Shown here one piece after another: positions 45,119 through 54,600 of a stretch of DNA of 64,000 nt. A model generated the notes under the pieces. The model made no database searches and was not told where the DNA came from. It saw only the letters and a program-made list of their open reading frames with translations. The position numbers were made by a program, and so were the translations under genes. The stretch covers positions 600,343-664,342 of the forward strand of contig NZ_JACAOS010000003.1 in the NCBI RefSeq assembly GCF_013386165.1, read 5' to 3'. Position 1 is the first letter of the stretch, and each line of letters begins with the position of its first letter. This DNA comes from Pseudomonas gingeri. GTDB lineage: Bacteria; Pseudomonadota; Gammaproteobacteria; Pseudomonadales; Pseudomonadaceae.

Positions 45119-45622
45119 ATGACAGAAGAACAAAGCTTTGCAGCGTGTCTTCGGAGTGGCGACATCCAGACATCTATCCGAAAGTGTCAAGAACTGTTCA
45201 GCTCCGGGGTGTTTTCATCGACTGGAATTTCGAACCCACTCTTCGAGCCTGCCGTCGTAATGCTGCTGATAAACTTGAATGACCTCCTAGGGAAGTCCAA
45301 CAAAGATGAAATGCGAGTGGTCTTCGCAGATCATGTTGAACTTACTGACAAGATCAAAGATGTGACCGATCTGGTCAGGGAGTGCAGAAATGCCGCCTGC
45401 CACATCGGCAGCGGCGAGCACCTGTTCGAAGGACTAGGAAAGTTTACTTTTAACGTTATCTCGGGCCTGTCTCCCGAGGCGTTCAGTCTGAACGGCGTAA
45501 AGCTTGGATGCGATTTTGCAGATGACATAGCTGTTTACTACGGCGAGAAGCGCGTGTATCTAGGGCGTCATCTATTGTTGGCACTTAAATCTGTTGAGAG
45601 AAACTATCCACCGGTTCGTTAG
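45119..45622 (+). CDS. possible HEPN-domain protein
   Basis: The ATG at 45119, 8 bases after taaggag, gives 167 residues. The protein is helical and contains DVTDLVRECRNAACHIGSGE, in which R90-N-A-A-C-H95 fits the R-x(4-6)-H motif of HEPN ribonuclease-like domains. Such domains occur in abortive-infection and toxin-antitoxin proteins. The C-terminal third (DDIAVYYGEKRVYLGRHLLL) is not recognised. No antitoxin partner is obvious next to it. The HEPN assignment rests on one motif and general helical character. Confidence 0.45.
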   Translation: MTEEQSFAACLRSGDIQTSIRKCQELFSSGVFSSTGISNPLFEPAVVMLLINLNDLLGKSNKDEMRVVFADHVELTDKIKDVTDLVRECRNAACHIGSGEHLFEGLGKFTFNVISGLSPEAFSLNGVKLGCDFADDIAVYYGEKRVYLGRHLLLALKSVERNYPPVR

Positions 45623-46115
45623 ATGAGGACGGGCAAGCTGCCGATTGTTCGGCGATGAAGTAGTCCCAAGTCGCTTTATCGCCCTGGGCCACGTACCAGC
45701 TCAGCTCCAGGCTATCCTCGGTGTCGCGCACCGATCTTCCGAACTGAGTGCCCGGGAAGGTGAATTTCCTGCTGTTGGCGCACCATGGGTAACCGCCGGT
45801 GAACTCGGTGAATGTGACGCCAGGCCGAGCCGCGACCACCTTCTCCTTGAACGCTTCGAACTTGGCATTGCGTGCCGTGGCCTCGGCCTCATATCCGGTC
45901 TTGCGGTCCGCAGAGCAGTAGACGACACGGCCATCGAACACTAGGTCCAGTGGGATGTCGGTGTCGGTCTCTTCGTCCCAGGTTCTAGCATCCCTGTCGC
46001 ACCTGGTTCCGCAGTGGTTGCAGTCGAACCACCAGCCAGCGTCGACGTATGCTTTGGCCGGGATAAAGCGCTGATGTACGTACTGGTCGGCCCACTGAGT
46101 TCGTCGACAGGGCAC
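45585..46115 (-). CDS. phage-type hypothetical protein with possible zinc-binding cysteines
   Basis: This 176-residue frame begins at a GTG at 46115, but in-frame protein-like codons (STDFSA) precede it after a stop at 46137-46139, and no ribosome-binding site is seen. The original start may have been lost, for example an ATG changed to ATC at 46134. FDCNHCGTRCD looks like part of a zinc site. The tail overlaps the HEPN-like gene end by 38 bases on the opposite strand. Family not recognised. Confidence 0.5.
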   Translation of the reverse strand: MPCRRTQWADQYVHQRFIPAKAYVDAGWWFDCNHCGTRCDRDARTWDEETDTDIPLDLVFDGRVVYCSADRKTGYEAEATARNAKFEAFKEKVVAARPGVTFTEFTGGYPWCANSRKFTFPGTQFGRSVRDTEDSLELSWYVAQGDKATWDYFIAEQSAACPSSSNEPVDSFSQQI

Positions 46116-46136
46116 TGCGCTGAAGTCGGTGCTGAT

Positions 46137-46271
46137 TTAATCCGCACCCTGGCGCCGGACCGCGGCGTTTGACGTGGCGAATTGGGTGTTGGATTCTTCG
46201 GGGTCGTCGGTTTCCGCGGAGTAGGCCAGCACCTTGCGCTGCGCGGTCTCGACGTTCGGCTTTTTGCTCAT
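46137..46271 (-). CDS. 44-residue phage-type protein
   Basis: ATG at 46271, preceded by GGAGAACACC, opens a frame of 44 residues (MSKKPNVETAQRKVLAYSAE) ending at TAA 46137. It is hydrophilic. It directly precedes the cysteine-containing gene at 46115. A nearly identical leader (ggagaacacc-ATG) precedes the gene at 48298. No family recognised. Confidence 0.5.
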   Translation of the reverse strand: MSKKPNVETAQRKVLAYSAETDDPEESNTQFATSNAAVRRQGAD

Positions 46272-46324
46272 GGTGTTCTCCAATGCAGGCGCTGCCCGGC
46301 GGCCCGGTGCGGCAAGTGGGCGGG

Positions 46325-46877
46325 TTACTCCGACGCGCGCTTGAGCTGGTCGGTCAGTAGCGTGGGCAAGCTACGAAGGGTGAGTGTTTCCTCGCCGGCG
46401 TCGAATTCGATCTTCTTGCCCAGCAGGTGCTCCTCGAAGCTGATCGACAACCCATCGACCCGGCCGGTGAGTCGCCGGAAGTGGTTGATCGTTTTCTTGT
46501 CCGCAGGAGTGGTCGGCGACAGGCCGTAGTCTTTGTCGCGGATGAAGTCGGCGAACGCTTTCGGCCGGTCATCGTCCAGCAGCACCGACAGGTCGTCCAG
46601 CTTCATCGGCTCACCAAGCTTGGCCTGGGCCATGGGGTAGTCGACCAGGGTGTGGGTCTTCTCTCGGGCCGACTCTTCGCCCAGGTCCCCGCTTTCCACG
46701 AGGTCAGTGAATGCCCTGAGTATGTTTCGGGTTTCGCCAGGGCCATCGCTCCCTTCCTGGCAGCCGATGAAGTCGCGGAAATACTCGCTGCCCCTTGAGG
46801 TACGAGATGTACTGCTTCGACTACGGATTGTTCTGCCACTCGCGGATGTTGATACACGCTGCCAGGCGGATATGCAT
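46325..46877 (-). pseudogene. C-terminal half of a nucleoid-associated protein NdpA/YejK, frameshifted
   Basis: The last 125 codons (46325-46699) encode a clear NdpA C-terminus: [38 protein letters not shown] and [18 protein letters not shown]. Upstream in the same frame, [13 protein letters not shown] continues the homology. A +1 shift in a G run near 46797 then leads to YISYLKG, and before it a TAG interrupts [10 protein letters not shown]. The rest of the N-terminal half is absent here. Matching N-terminal sequence lies at 47200-47482 on the other strand. Confidence 0.75.
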
Positions 46878-47101
46878 CACCCCTCATCAAAATCAATTGG
46901 CCCCGTGTATATCAACCATTCATTGCCAAGCTTCAACGGCTTGAGCGGTGGACCGCCCGGCATGTCTTGATGAGGCCGCAGAATGTAGCCAGAGCCATCA
47001 GCCTTTGGTTCAACATTCACAATGAACCGGCTTACGTCCTGCTGGCTCCAGCCGATCACTGCAGCAATTTTTGCGTCGTTGTCGATATTACGGGTAACCA
47101 T
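46877..47101 (-). CDS. small phage-type hypothetical protein
   Basis: This 74-residue protein starts at 47101 with GGAAGGGG upstream. It reads VTRNIDNDAKIAAVIGWSQQ, then a short beta-rich tail. The residues AAVIGWSQQDVSRF look like a small helix-turn-helix but this is weak. Its stop overlaps the beginning of the ndpA remnant (TGATG). It is divergent from the N-terminal ndpA piece. Confidence 0.5.
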   Translation of the reverse strand: MVTRNIDNDAKIAAVIGWSQQDVSRFIVNVEPKADGSGYILRPHQDMPGGPPLKPLKLGNEWLIYTGPIDFDEG

Positions 47102-47199
47102 AGCAAACCCCTTCCGTGAAGTTGAGCCAGCTAGCTTAGCTCACCGCTCAAACCCACTCTGAACACCTATTGCATCCAATCCCGAGGACGATATCGCGA

Positions 47200-47482
47200 A
47201 TGCCCATTCGCCACAGCGCAATCCACAAAACCGATAAAAAGCCCGACGGCACCCCGGCCATTCTGTTCCTCTGCAAAGCCGAGCAGGTAGAGAGCCAGGC
47301 ACGCGACGATCTGATGCAGCAGTTCAACGGGAGCTAGAATGAGACCGCCGGCAAGGGGTGGGGTTTCTTTCATCAAGAGTCCGGCGCTTATCCGTTCAGC
47401 GGCTGGCTCGGAAAGTACCTGGCCAGTGCCGGCGACTTCCTCAAATTCAGCACCACAGTCGTCGAACACCTGGGCAGAAAGC
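47200..47482 (+). pseudogene. N-terminal piece of NdpA/YejK with in-frame TAG
   Basis: ATG at 47200 opens MPIRHSAIHKTDKKPDGTPA, the start of the NdpA family, but a TAG at 47335-47337 stops it after 45 residues. The same frame continues with [20 protein letters not shown] and [20 protein letters not shown], which is still NdpA. It then runs into methyltransferase sequence near 47485. The C-terminal half is found on the opposite strand at 46325-46877, so an inversion or two separate copies must be involved. Confidence 0.72.
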
Positions 47483-47488
47483 CCAGCA

Positions 47489-47832
47489 CCGGACAGACCG
47501 GGAAGATATCGGTTACACACTGACGTGGAACAAGCGAAGGGTATGTATGGTCCGTACCAACCCAGGGTTTCAAAGGTGCACATTTCGCCACATTCCCGCC
47601 TGACCTGATCCAATCGTGCATCCTGGCCGGTGCACTGCGGGGCGGCATGCTGCTCGACCCGTTCGGCGGGGCCAGTACCACGTCGCTGGTGTCAATGCAG
47701 GAGAGGCGCCGGTCGATCATCTGCGAGCCGAATCCGAATTACGCGGATATGGCTCGGCGACGGATCGACGCGGCCTGGCTAGATGAAGCGGCGCAGATGG
47801 ATGTATTTCGCGATTCTGCGCCAGCCGCCTGA
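47489..47832 (+). pseudogene. C-terminal fragment of a DNA methyltransferase
   Basis: In one frame [14 protein letters not shown] appears and, after a frame change near 47565, GAHFATFPPDLIQSCILAGA and LLDPFGGASTTSLVS follow. That is the end of an N4/N6 DNA methyltransferase, where motif I (DPFGGAST) follows the catalytic motif in permuted enzymes. Everything upstream of the last 110 or so residues is missing, and a frameshift is present. It ends at TGA 47830-47832. Confidence 0.7.
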
Positions 47833-47851
47833 CGCACTGTTATCCGTTCGT

Positions 47852-48178
47852 TTACGGTCTTTTCTGGTTAAACCAGTAGTGCAGTGTGTCTACCAGATGT
47901 GAAACACGATATCTATCGTCAAGCGTAAACTCTCGAGCCTTGACAAGGTATGCCCCCTCTTGCTTAGGGTCCAAAACCCCTTCGGTAGACATCAAGCCGT
48001 CCAGTTCTTCTACCCAGGCTCGTGAGTCGTCATCAAGCTGATCTCTATCGATATCAGTAAGACCAAGGCTGCACTCAAAAAATGCTTCAGCTATAGATCG
48101 GTCTTCTCCCTGCGGATGAGGGAGCATCAATAGTGAGCGTGCAGTGCTGAATTTCTCTGAGGCGTAGCTAAACGTCAT
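47852..48178 (-). CDS. small hypothetical protein of the element
   Basis: The ATG at 48178 has AAGGAG 5 bases upstream and gives 108 residues (MTFSYASEKFSTARSLLMLP). It is acidic and helical, with EDRSIAEAFFECSLGLTDID. No family recognised. It follows leader copy 6, which shares about 25 bases with copy 3 immediately before the start, so the start is well supported. Confidence 0.6.
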   Translation of the reverse strand: MTFSYASEKFSTARSLLMLPHPQGEDRSIAEAFFECSLGLTDIDRDQLDDDSRAWVEELDGLMSTEGVLDPKQEGAYLVKAREFTLDDRYRVSHLVDTLHYWFNQKRP

Positions 48179-48230
48179 TGGATCTCCTTGATCCGGCTCC
48201 ATGCCGGCCCCCTGTAGATACCCCACGAAA
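48179..48230 (-). promoter_or_regulatory. repeated leader, copy 6
   Basis: On the minus strand TCGTGGGGTATCTACAG, then the hairpin GCCGGCATGGAGCCGG, then ATCAAGGAGATCCA leads into the ATG at 48178. The hairpin and Shine-Dalgarno are nearly identical to copy 3 although the gene is unrelated and on the other strand. Confidence 0.62.
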
Positions 48231-48297
48231 GCTCAAATTGCCACTATCCGTTTGTTGCATCTGGTAACGGAGGGAGGCACCCTCATTGGAGAACACC

Positions 48298-48474
48298 ATG
48301 AGCCACAACTACGCATATGTCCGGCAGCACTATCAGGTGCCCGCCGAAGTCGGCCGCTGCGTCATCGCCTACGGGAAGCCCTGCGTCATCGTGGCTGATC
48401 GCGGCCATTCACGAGGTTGGTGTGCATCGTCCAGTTGGATGCGGCACTGTTTGAGGCTGCTAAGTGTGCCTTGA
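48298..48474 (+). CDS. short phage-type gene, probably truncated
   Basis: ATG at 48298 with ggag 7 bases upstream opens 58 residues. The first 37 (MSHNYAYVRQHYQVPAEVGR, then KPCVIVADRGH) resemble a small phage protein of unknown role. The rest (RGWCASSSWMRHC) does not look native, so a frameshift near 48410 is likely. Between 48475 and the toxin gene I see only a short doubtful frame. Confidence 0.4.
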   Translation: MSHNYAYVRQHYQVPAEVGRCVIAYGKPCVIVADRGHSRGWCASSSWMRHCLRLLSVP

Positions 48475-48626
48475 TCGTTCACACCTTGAACGACGCGATC
48501 CCGCAGCGCCTGTCTGTCCACGACGCCCCGGCGCTGAGTTGTGCCATACATATGTACGACTTGAGGCAAGAGGCTTCTCAGCACAATAGGTTCCAGTTAT
48601 TGGAATCATAATGCTGGAGGCAGGAC

Positions 48627-51600
48627 ATGGGTGGTGGAGCGGCTACAACCAGGGGCGGTATTGATGGGGAAGGCAGCCAAGGGTCGAGGAAAAGACCCGG
48701 TTCGGCCGTGCGGAACGAAGGCGGACGACCCAGGATCCTGCAAAATGACGCCGGCGCTACGGCACCAGGCAATGAACCGGGCCCATTCGGGACCAATCTC
48801 GCGCTCTGGGGACAATCGACGCGCTACAACGAGGCCGACGAACCCTTTGACAGCCAGATCATCCTGGAGCTCGGTGAGGTTCCAGGGATTGCCGACGCCA
48901 TACGCTCGCTGGGATTGCAGCACCCCGACAAGCCCACCGTGTGGTTTCGGCTGAGCGGGCAGGACTTTGCGCTGGTGCTTGGCGACCCCACGCACATGAC
49001 CGGCCATGCCCGTATCCTGGTTCTCGGCGTGACAGGTGCGGAAGGGACCTTGAGTGGCTTTACGCCGGCCGTGGTGGAGAACCGGATCAGCGAGTTCCGC
49101 GGCTGGCTGCGTGATCGCTACCACTACGGTGGTTATGGCTTGAAAGGTTCTGTTTACGACGACTATCTGAGCACTTCCTCGAACTGGACCTCCCGGCATC
49201 CCGCTTATCCGGTGACCGGCATGGGCGGCGGCAAGCGTGATCCCGATTTCTGGCGCAAGGTGCAAGAGCGCTTGCGCGATAGCAGCGGTACACGCGCAGA
49301 AAAGATCCAGGCGCTCCGCCAGATGGACCTCAGGATCGATCTGCGTGGCCTGGCTTTTTTCAGCATGCCGGGCAGTGTCGCGGCCGAACTGGAGATGGCG
49401 GATGGCGCGCTGATTGCCGATATCCTTCAGCGCCAGTCAGGGGAGACGCACGGACCCCAGATTACCCGCGTGATAGAACCCATGGCCGGCTCGGGGGTTT
49501 ACTCGAACTGGGCCCGGGCGCAGGGGTTCAAGGGCAAGGTCATCCTCAACGATATCAATCCCTTGATCGCGCTGACCCAGAGCGAAGTGATCAAGCATCC
49601 CCAGGGCGTTACCCGGGGTATCCAGGAGGTCAAGTCCGACCTCCTGGCCATCAGTCGTCAGCACGGCTTTGATTTCGACGAAAACTTCTCAATCAGCTTT
49701 GAGCGCCTCTTTCCGGATGATGTCCCTTTATTATCCAAAAAAGACAATGCCACCGTAGCCGAAAAAAATGAGGAAAAAATAAGAAAGCAGGAAAAGCTCA
49801 AGGCGTTTGTCAGGGAGGAGCGCGCGGACACTCTTCGTCAGGCGGTAAAGGATTATTTTGAAGACAGCCTGGCTGAATTGATCTCCGTGAGAGATGGCAG
49901 GATGAGTGTTGACGAACCGGCGGTAACGGTAAATGGCCGTTTAAGCGCCAGAACACGGGTCGCCGCGTTGTTTTATGTCATGCAGAATGCGGCTCAGGGT
50001 GGTGATGCGGTCAGGATCAACCCGATCTCCTCGGCAGAATACCGGTTGCACTTGCCTCTGCGCTTGTTGATGACGCACGAACATTACAATGTCCAACTTC
50101 TTCGTTTGATCACCAATGAAAGAAAGTTGTTTTTTATCAGTCGGCTCCACGGAGGGAATCTCGACACTACCGAGTTTCTGAACGGTGATGGTTGGGCGTT
50201 GTTTGCGCGCGCCGATGTGGGGCCAGGTGATTTGATCCTGCTCAGCGGGCATTTCAGTAATAGCTATCTAAGTGTCGAAGCGTTTTATGAGAAAGTCGAT
50301 CGTTATGTGATGCGAGCGGTTGAAAAGGGCGCGCAGGTCATGATTATCAATGACTTCAGTGACGCCAAGGAGCAGGGTTTCAAACAACGTGGTTTTCAGG
50401 TTTCCCGGCATGCGCGAATGAAAAAAACTGATAATTCCTATCTGTTGGCATTGCGTAATGTTGTCGCGACATCCAGTACACCCGAGGCATTAGGCAAGAC
50501 TCTTCGCGATTTTGTGGTCGCGATGCATGATATCGAGAAACGGGTCGGCTTTATTCCCGGTGAAGCATCGGTTGCCTGGAATGACACGGAGTATTACGAC
50601 CCCGAGGCGGTCCAGAGGGCGAATGTCGAGCAGTGGGCTTTGTCAGCCGCTGACGACGAGGACCGAGAGCCTCTTGCGCAAGATGACCGCGTGCTGAGCC
50701 GGGACGAAGTCGGTGAGTGGGAACTGCCGGCGCTGAAGGCCTCCAACGAAGGCGAGAGTCCCAGCCGGTTCGACTACCAGCTGATTGTCCAGCTTGAAGA
50801 TAATCAGACGGTCAGGCAGGCGGCGATTGATCTGGCCGGTAAACATCCGTCGAACTCATTGCTGCTCCAGCTCGACGTCGCGGGCCAGTTGCGCATAGCG
50901 GCAGGCCAGGACACGGTGCAGGCGCGTGTCAGCCAATTGAACCGGCAGGGGAAAAGCCACTGGCGTTTGCAAGCGGTCGGGCATGGCCGTGACGACGCGG
51001 CTGGACAGCGGACCCTGGCGGGGTACTTGCCGTCCGAATTGGTGCAAACCCTCAGGCAGTTACCGAATCATCCCTTGCTGTTCAGGCCGGCGCAGGTGGG
51101 TACTGCCGCGCCGGAACATATCAGCCTGGTGGGGTGTGCGCTGGTGGATAACGAGCCGACAGAAACCAGCAGCTATATACAGGCGTTTGCACACACCCTG
51201 GATCGGGAAAAGCTCTCCGTACGTTCGGTCGCGGCCCATTCGGCGAAGCTTATCGTCAATCCCCAGGGCGGCAAACGGGGCGTCACCCTCACGGACACCA
51301 AAGTGGTTCTGCGCCGCAACGGCGACGCCTGGATGGCGTTGGTCTCGCCAGGAAAAACCGGCTATGACGACAGCCTGCTGCTGACGGAGACGCTGGATGA
51401 AAAACTGGCTCAGTTGGCGCTGAAGAAACAGCGGCTCGCCGTGGTGACGCGGGCACAGGATTTTCAGCAGGGCATGGAGCAACTGTACCGTGACAATCAT
51501 TTGTCCGAAGGCGAATGGCTGCCGCTTTGGCACAGCCTGACGCAGGAGGAAATCGCCAAGGGCGGCGGGTACCGATTGGCGTTCGCCCGGGTTGCGCATC

Positions 51601-54600
51601 CTGAGCAAGCGACGCGAGCACTGCATTTGACGGACCGGCGTGTGATTGAGTTCATGCAGGACTACAACCGGCAGTTGGCCAAGGTCGCGCAGGCTCACGA
51701 GGTGACGGGCGAACATTTGGCGGGCCAGCCCGAGCCGGAAGGGGAGGCCCTCGATGGGCTCAATGCGCTGTTTGTGGTCCAGACCCTGTTCGCCTGGTTC
51801 AGCCACAAGAGTCGCGAAGCGGTGACCGGCGGCGAGTTGTCGCGGGTATTGGGCTGCTCGCTGCAGGTACACGGTTGGCTCAATATGGCGCAGATCGTCC
51901 ATGGCACGGTCATGGATGTGGTGAAAGTCGTACAGCTGTTTCGTTCGGCGCTGGCGATCAGCGAGGGCAAGGCGTTTTTCAGTCAGGCGCAGTCCCTCGA
52001 CGTGATGTCGTCGATCTCGAAATTCAATGCCGGCGTTGGCCTGTTCTTGAACCTGGGTAGTGTGGTACTGGACGTCATCGAGCTGTCGCAGGCGCAGAAC
52101 GAAGCCCAGCGTGCGGTTTTCGCCACCCAACTGGCCTTTGATAGCGCCGGGCTGGCCCTCGGCGTGTTCAGTTTTGGCGCTTCGATGGCGGCGAATGCCG
52201 GTATCGTCGGTGCCGCCACTGCCTCGGGTTTTGCCGGCGCGCTGGCGGCACCCCTGGCGGGCCTGGGAATCGGCTTCAGCGCCTTGGCCCAGGCATTCAG
52301 CGTAGTGGCCGAGGAGGCCGCCCAGGTGGGCAGCTATTTTGCCGATCTCGATGCCGCGTATCGCCAGGGCGGCTATCGACGCGTGGAACGTAAAAGCAGC
52401 GCGGAACCTGGGCATTTCCTGATGGAGAACATCCCCGGTGCGGTGATCAGCACGCTGGATTTGCGCAGCCGGCAATTGACCTTGGGCAGTCAGTACCTTT
52501 ACCGCAACGACCCCGGAGGCTCGATCGGTTCCGGCAGGAGCAACTACTTCTTCTGGTGGCCAGGTCGCGGGGCGAATCTGGACAAGAACCAGGCGATCAA
52601 TATTCGCGAAGGTATCGGTTATCGCCAGGCCCAGCTCAGCTTCGTCCTCGACGATGCGATCCTGGTACTGCCGACGACCGCGAAGTCGTATCTCAATTAC
52701 GAGTACATGATCCTGCCGTTTGCCACCACTCGCAACGACCACGGTTTTGATGTGCTGCGCAGGCTGGAGGAAGACGAACGCTTCGATTTTGATTTCTACG
52801 CCTTCCCCGGTGAGCGGATTGTCCGGCGGATTATGCCGGAGTACGTGGAGACGCCGGTCAGGGTGCTATTGGACGCGCAGGAGCGTGACATTCTGGTGCC
52901 CGCGCTGCCGGATATCCTGCAGGGCAAACTGTCTTATCAGTTGGAGGGTGAGGGCGGTCATTACCGTCTCAGTCTGCAGGAGGGTGTGTCGATTTCCCTG
53001 GGGGGCACGGCGGACAGCCGTTGGACACTGGATGCCCGTCAACTGAAGGCGGCCACGAACCGTCTCAACGGCAATCAGTTGCAGGTCGGCAGCCTGATCA
53101 TCACCTTGTCGCAGAACTGTGGCGAGATTGCGTTGATCAACGCCAGTGGCGAAGTGTTTGCCGTCGACCGGGAAACGCAGCAACTGGTCCTCTCGGAAAC
53201 CGATGGCAGCGGATTTGCCGATTGGCAGGCGCTGCATGCGCATCTCCAACAATTGACCAGCGACTCACCCCACAGCCAGCCGTTTGTGACGGTTGATCAT
53301 TATCGTCCGGCCGGGCAGGACACCGGCCGGGCGTTCTATCAAGCGAGCCTGGACCGTTTTATCTACACCGATTATCCGCAGGCCAGTGAGTTTCTCGGCC
53401 AGGCGCTGTTGGGCGGCGTCGTCGAAGACAAGGCCTGGTTCTATCGGGGCACGGATATCTGGCAGGTGGCGATCGCCACGGGAAAGGTGCTTGCCCAGTA
53501 CCAGCCACGCAGTTTTTCCGGAAAAATCACCCATAGCAGCCTGGTGCAGCGCAATGGCCAGCTCCTGCTGGCGATTGAAGAGCTGTTGTCGGACTGCACC
53601 GTCCAGCACATTTATCAGGTGGAAGAGAGCGAGCTGAAACTGCTGGCGTTCCATTGGACCGGGCAACCGGGCGCGTCCGACGAGAACCGTTTTGCCCTGC
53701 TATCAGGCATTGCGCACTGGCGTGATCCGCTACAACGGATGACCGAACAGCAGGTTGGCGCCATCTATGCGCCAGTCGTGATCTGCACCGCAAAGAGGGG
53801 AGAAACGACGAAGCACCAGTGGCTGTTTTTTGACCGCGACTCTCTGTCGCCGCGCGTTGTGAGGGCAAACCTGGGTGTCGTCATACCGCAGGACCTTGCG
53901 CTGGTCGGTTCGACGGGTGGGGACAAGCCGGGCTTCTACTTTTATGACTCGCACGCGCGACGGGCTTACTTCCAGGCCGACGAGGGCATGACCGGGACGC
54001 CAGCGACGGTGCTGGGCATCAGCGAGGTCAGTGCCGTCCAGGGTGGCGATCAGTCGCCGTGGCTGGCCCTGACGACGGAGGGCAGTGTATGGCTGTTGGA
54101 GCGTGGAACCGCGCGGCTGGCAGGCGTGCTTGCCAGTTGGCTTTTCAGCCATCGCGAACAACTGACGGCGGGGCTCGGGCGACTGGCCAGTGCTACGCCA
54201 GCGCGGCTCGACAACCTGGTGTTGTGGGGGCTGGGAGGTCGCACCGGAAAAACCTTCGGTGCCTGGTATGACTGTGCCGCACAACGACTCGTGCAGGCTG
54301 GCGGCAATCTTGATGGACGACACGCCCTGACCTATCTAGGGCTGACCGCCGATGACGGCCATGCCTGGATTCTGGATGGCGAGAGCCGGCAGCTCTATCG
54401 CCAGGCCCTGCTCTCGGCCGAGACCGAGCTGTCATTCGACGAGCAGATGCTCCCGTCACCTCAGGCTCCCGATGCATTGGCCTGGCAGGCGCCACAGCGG
54501 TGGATCAGGGGCCAGCGCCAAGGGAATCGGCTGCACCTGGAAAGCAGCGATGGCGTCATGGTCCTGCTACCGGTAGCCGCCAGCCTGACGGAGCGGGCGG

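Larger units (their letters stand above)
41400..48600. mobile_element. degraded prophage / integrative element remnant
   Basis: This 7.2-kb stretch differs from its surroundings. Genes are short, face both ways, and several are broken. It contains the C-terminal tail of a tyrosine recombinase at its left edge, phage-type genes (DUF4406, short ORFs with ATGA overlaps), two separated pieces of an ndpA gene, and the tail of a DNA methyltransferase. It also has genes with in-frame stops and a leader hairpin repeated six times. No capsid, tail or replication module remains. Attachment sites were not found. The right edge is placed just before the large toxin gene, which could be either cargo or older neighbour. 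Confidence 0.8.

Noticed and set aside
48417..48611. 64-codon plus-strand frame before the toxin gene
   Set aside because: Overlaps the end of the 48298 frame, starts at a weak codon without a ribosome-binding site and matches nothing I know.
51060..52742. 560-codon open frame on the minus strand inside the toxin gene
   Set aside because: Opposite strand of a continuous 2220-codon frame with a good start and clear domains; composition is that of a shadow frame.
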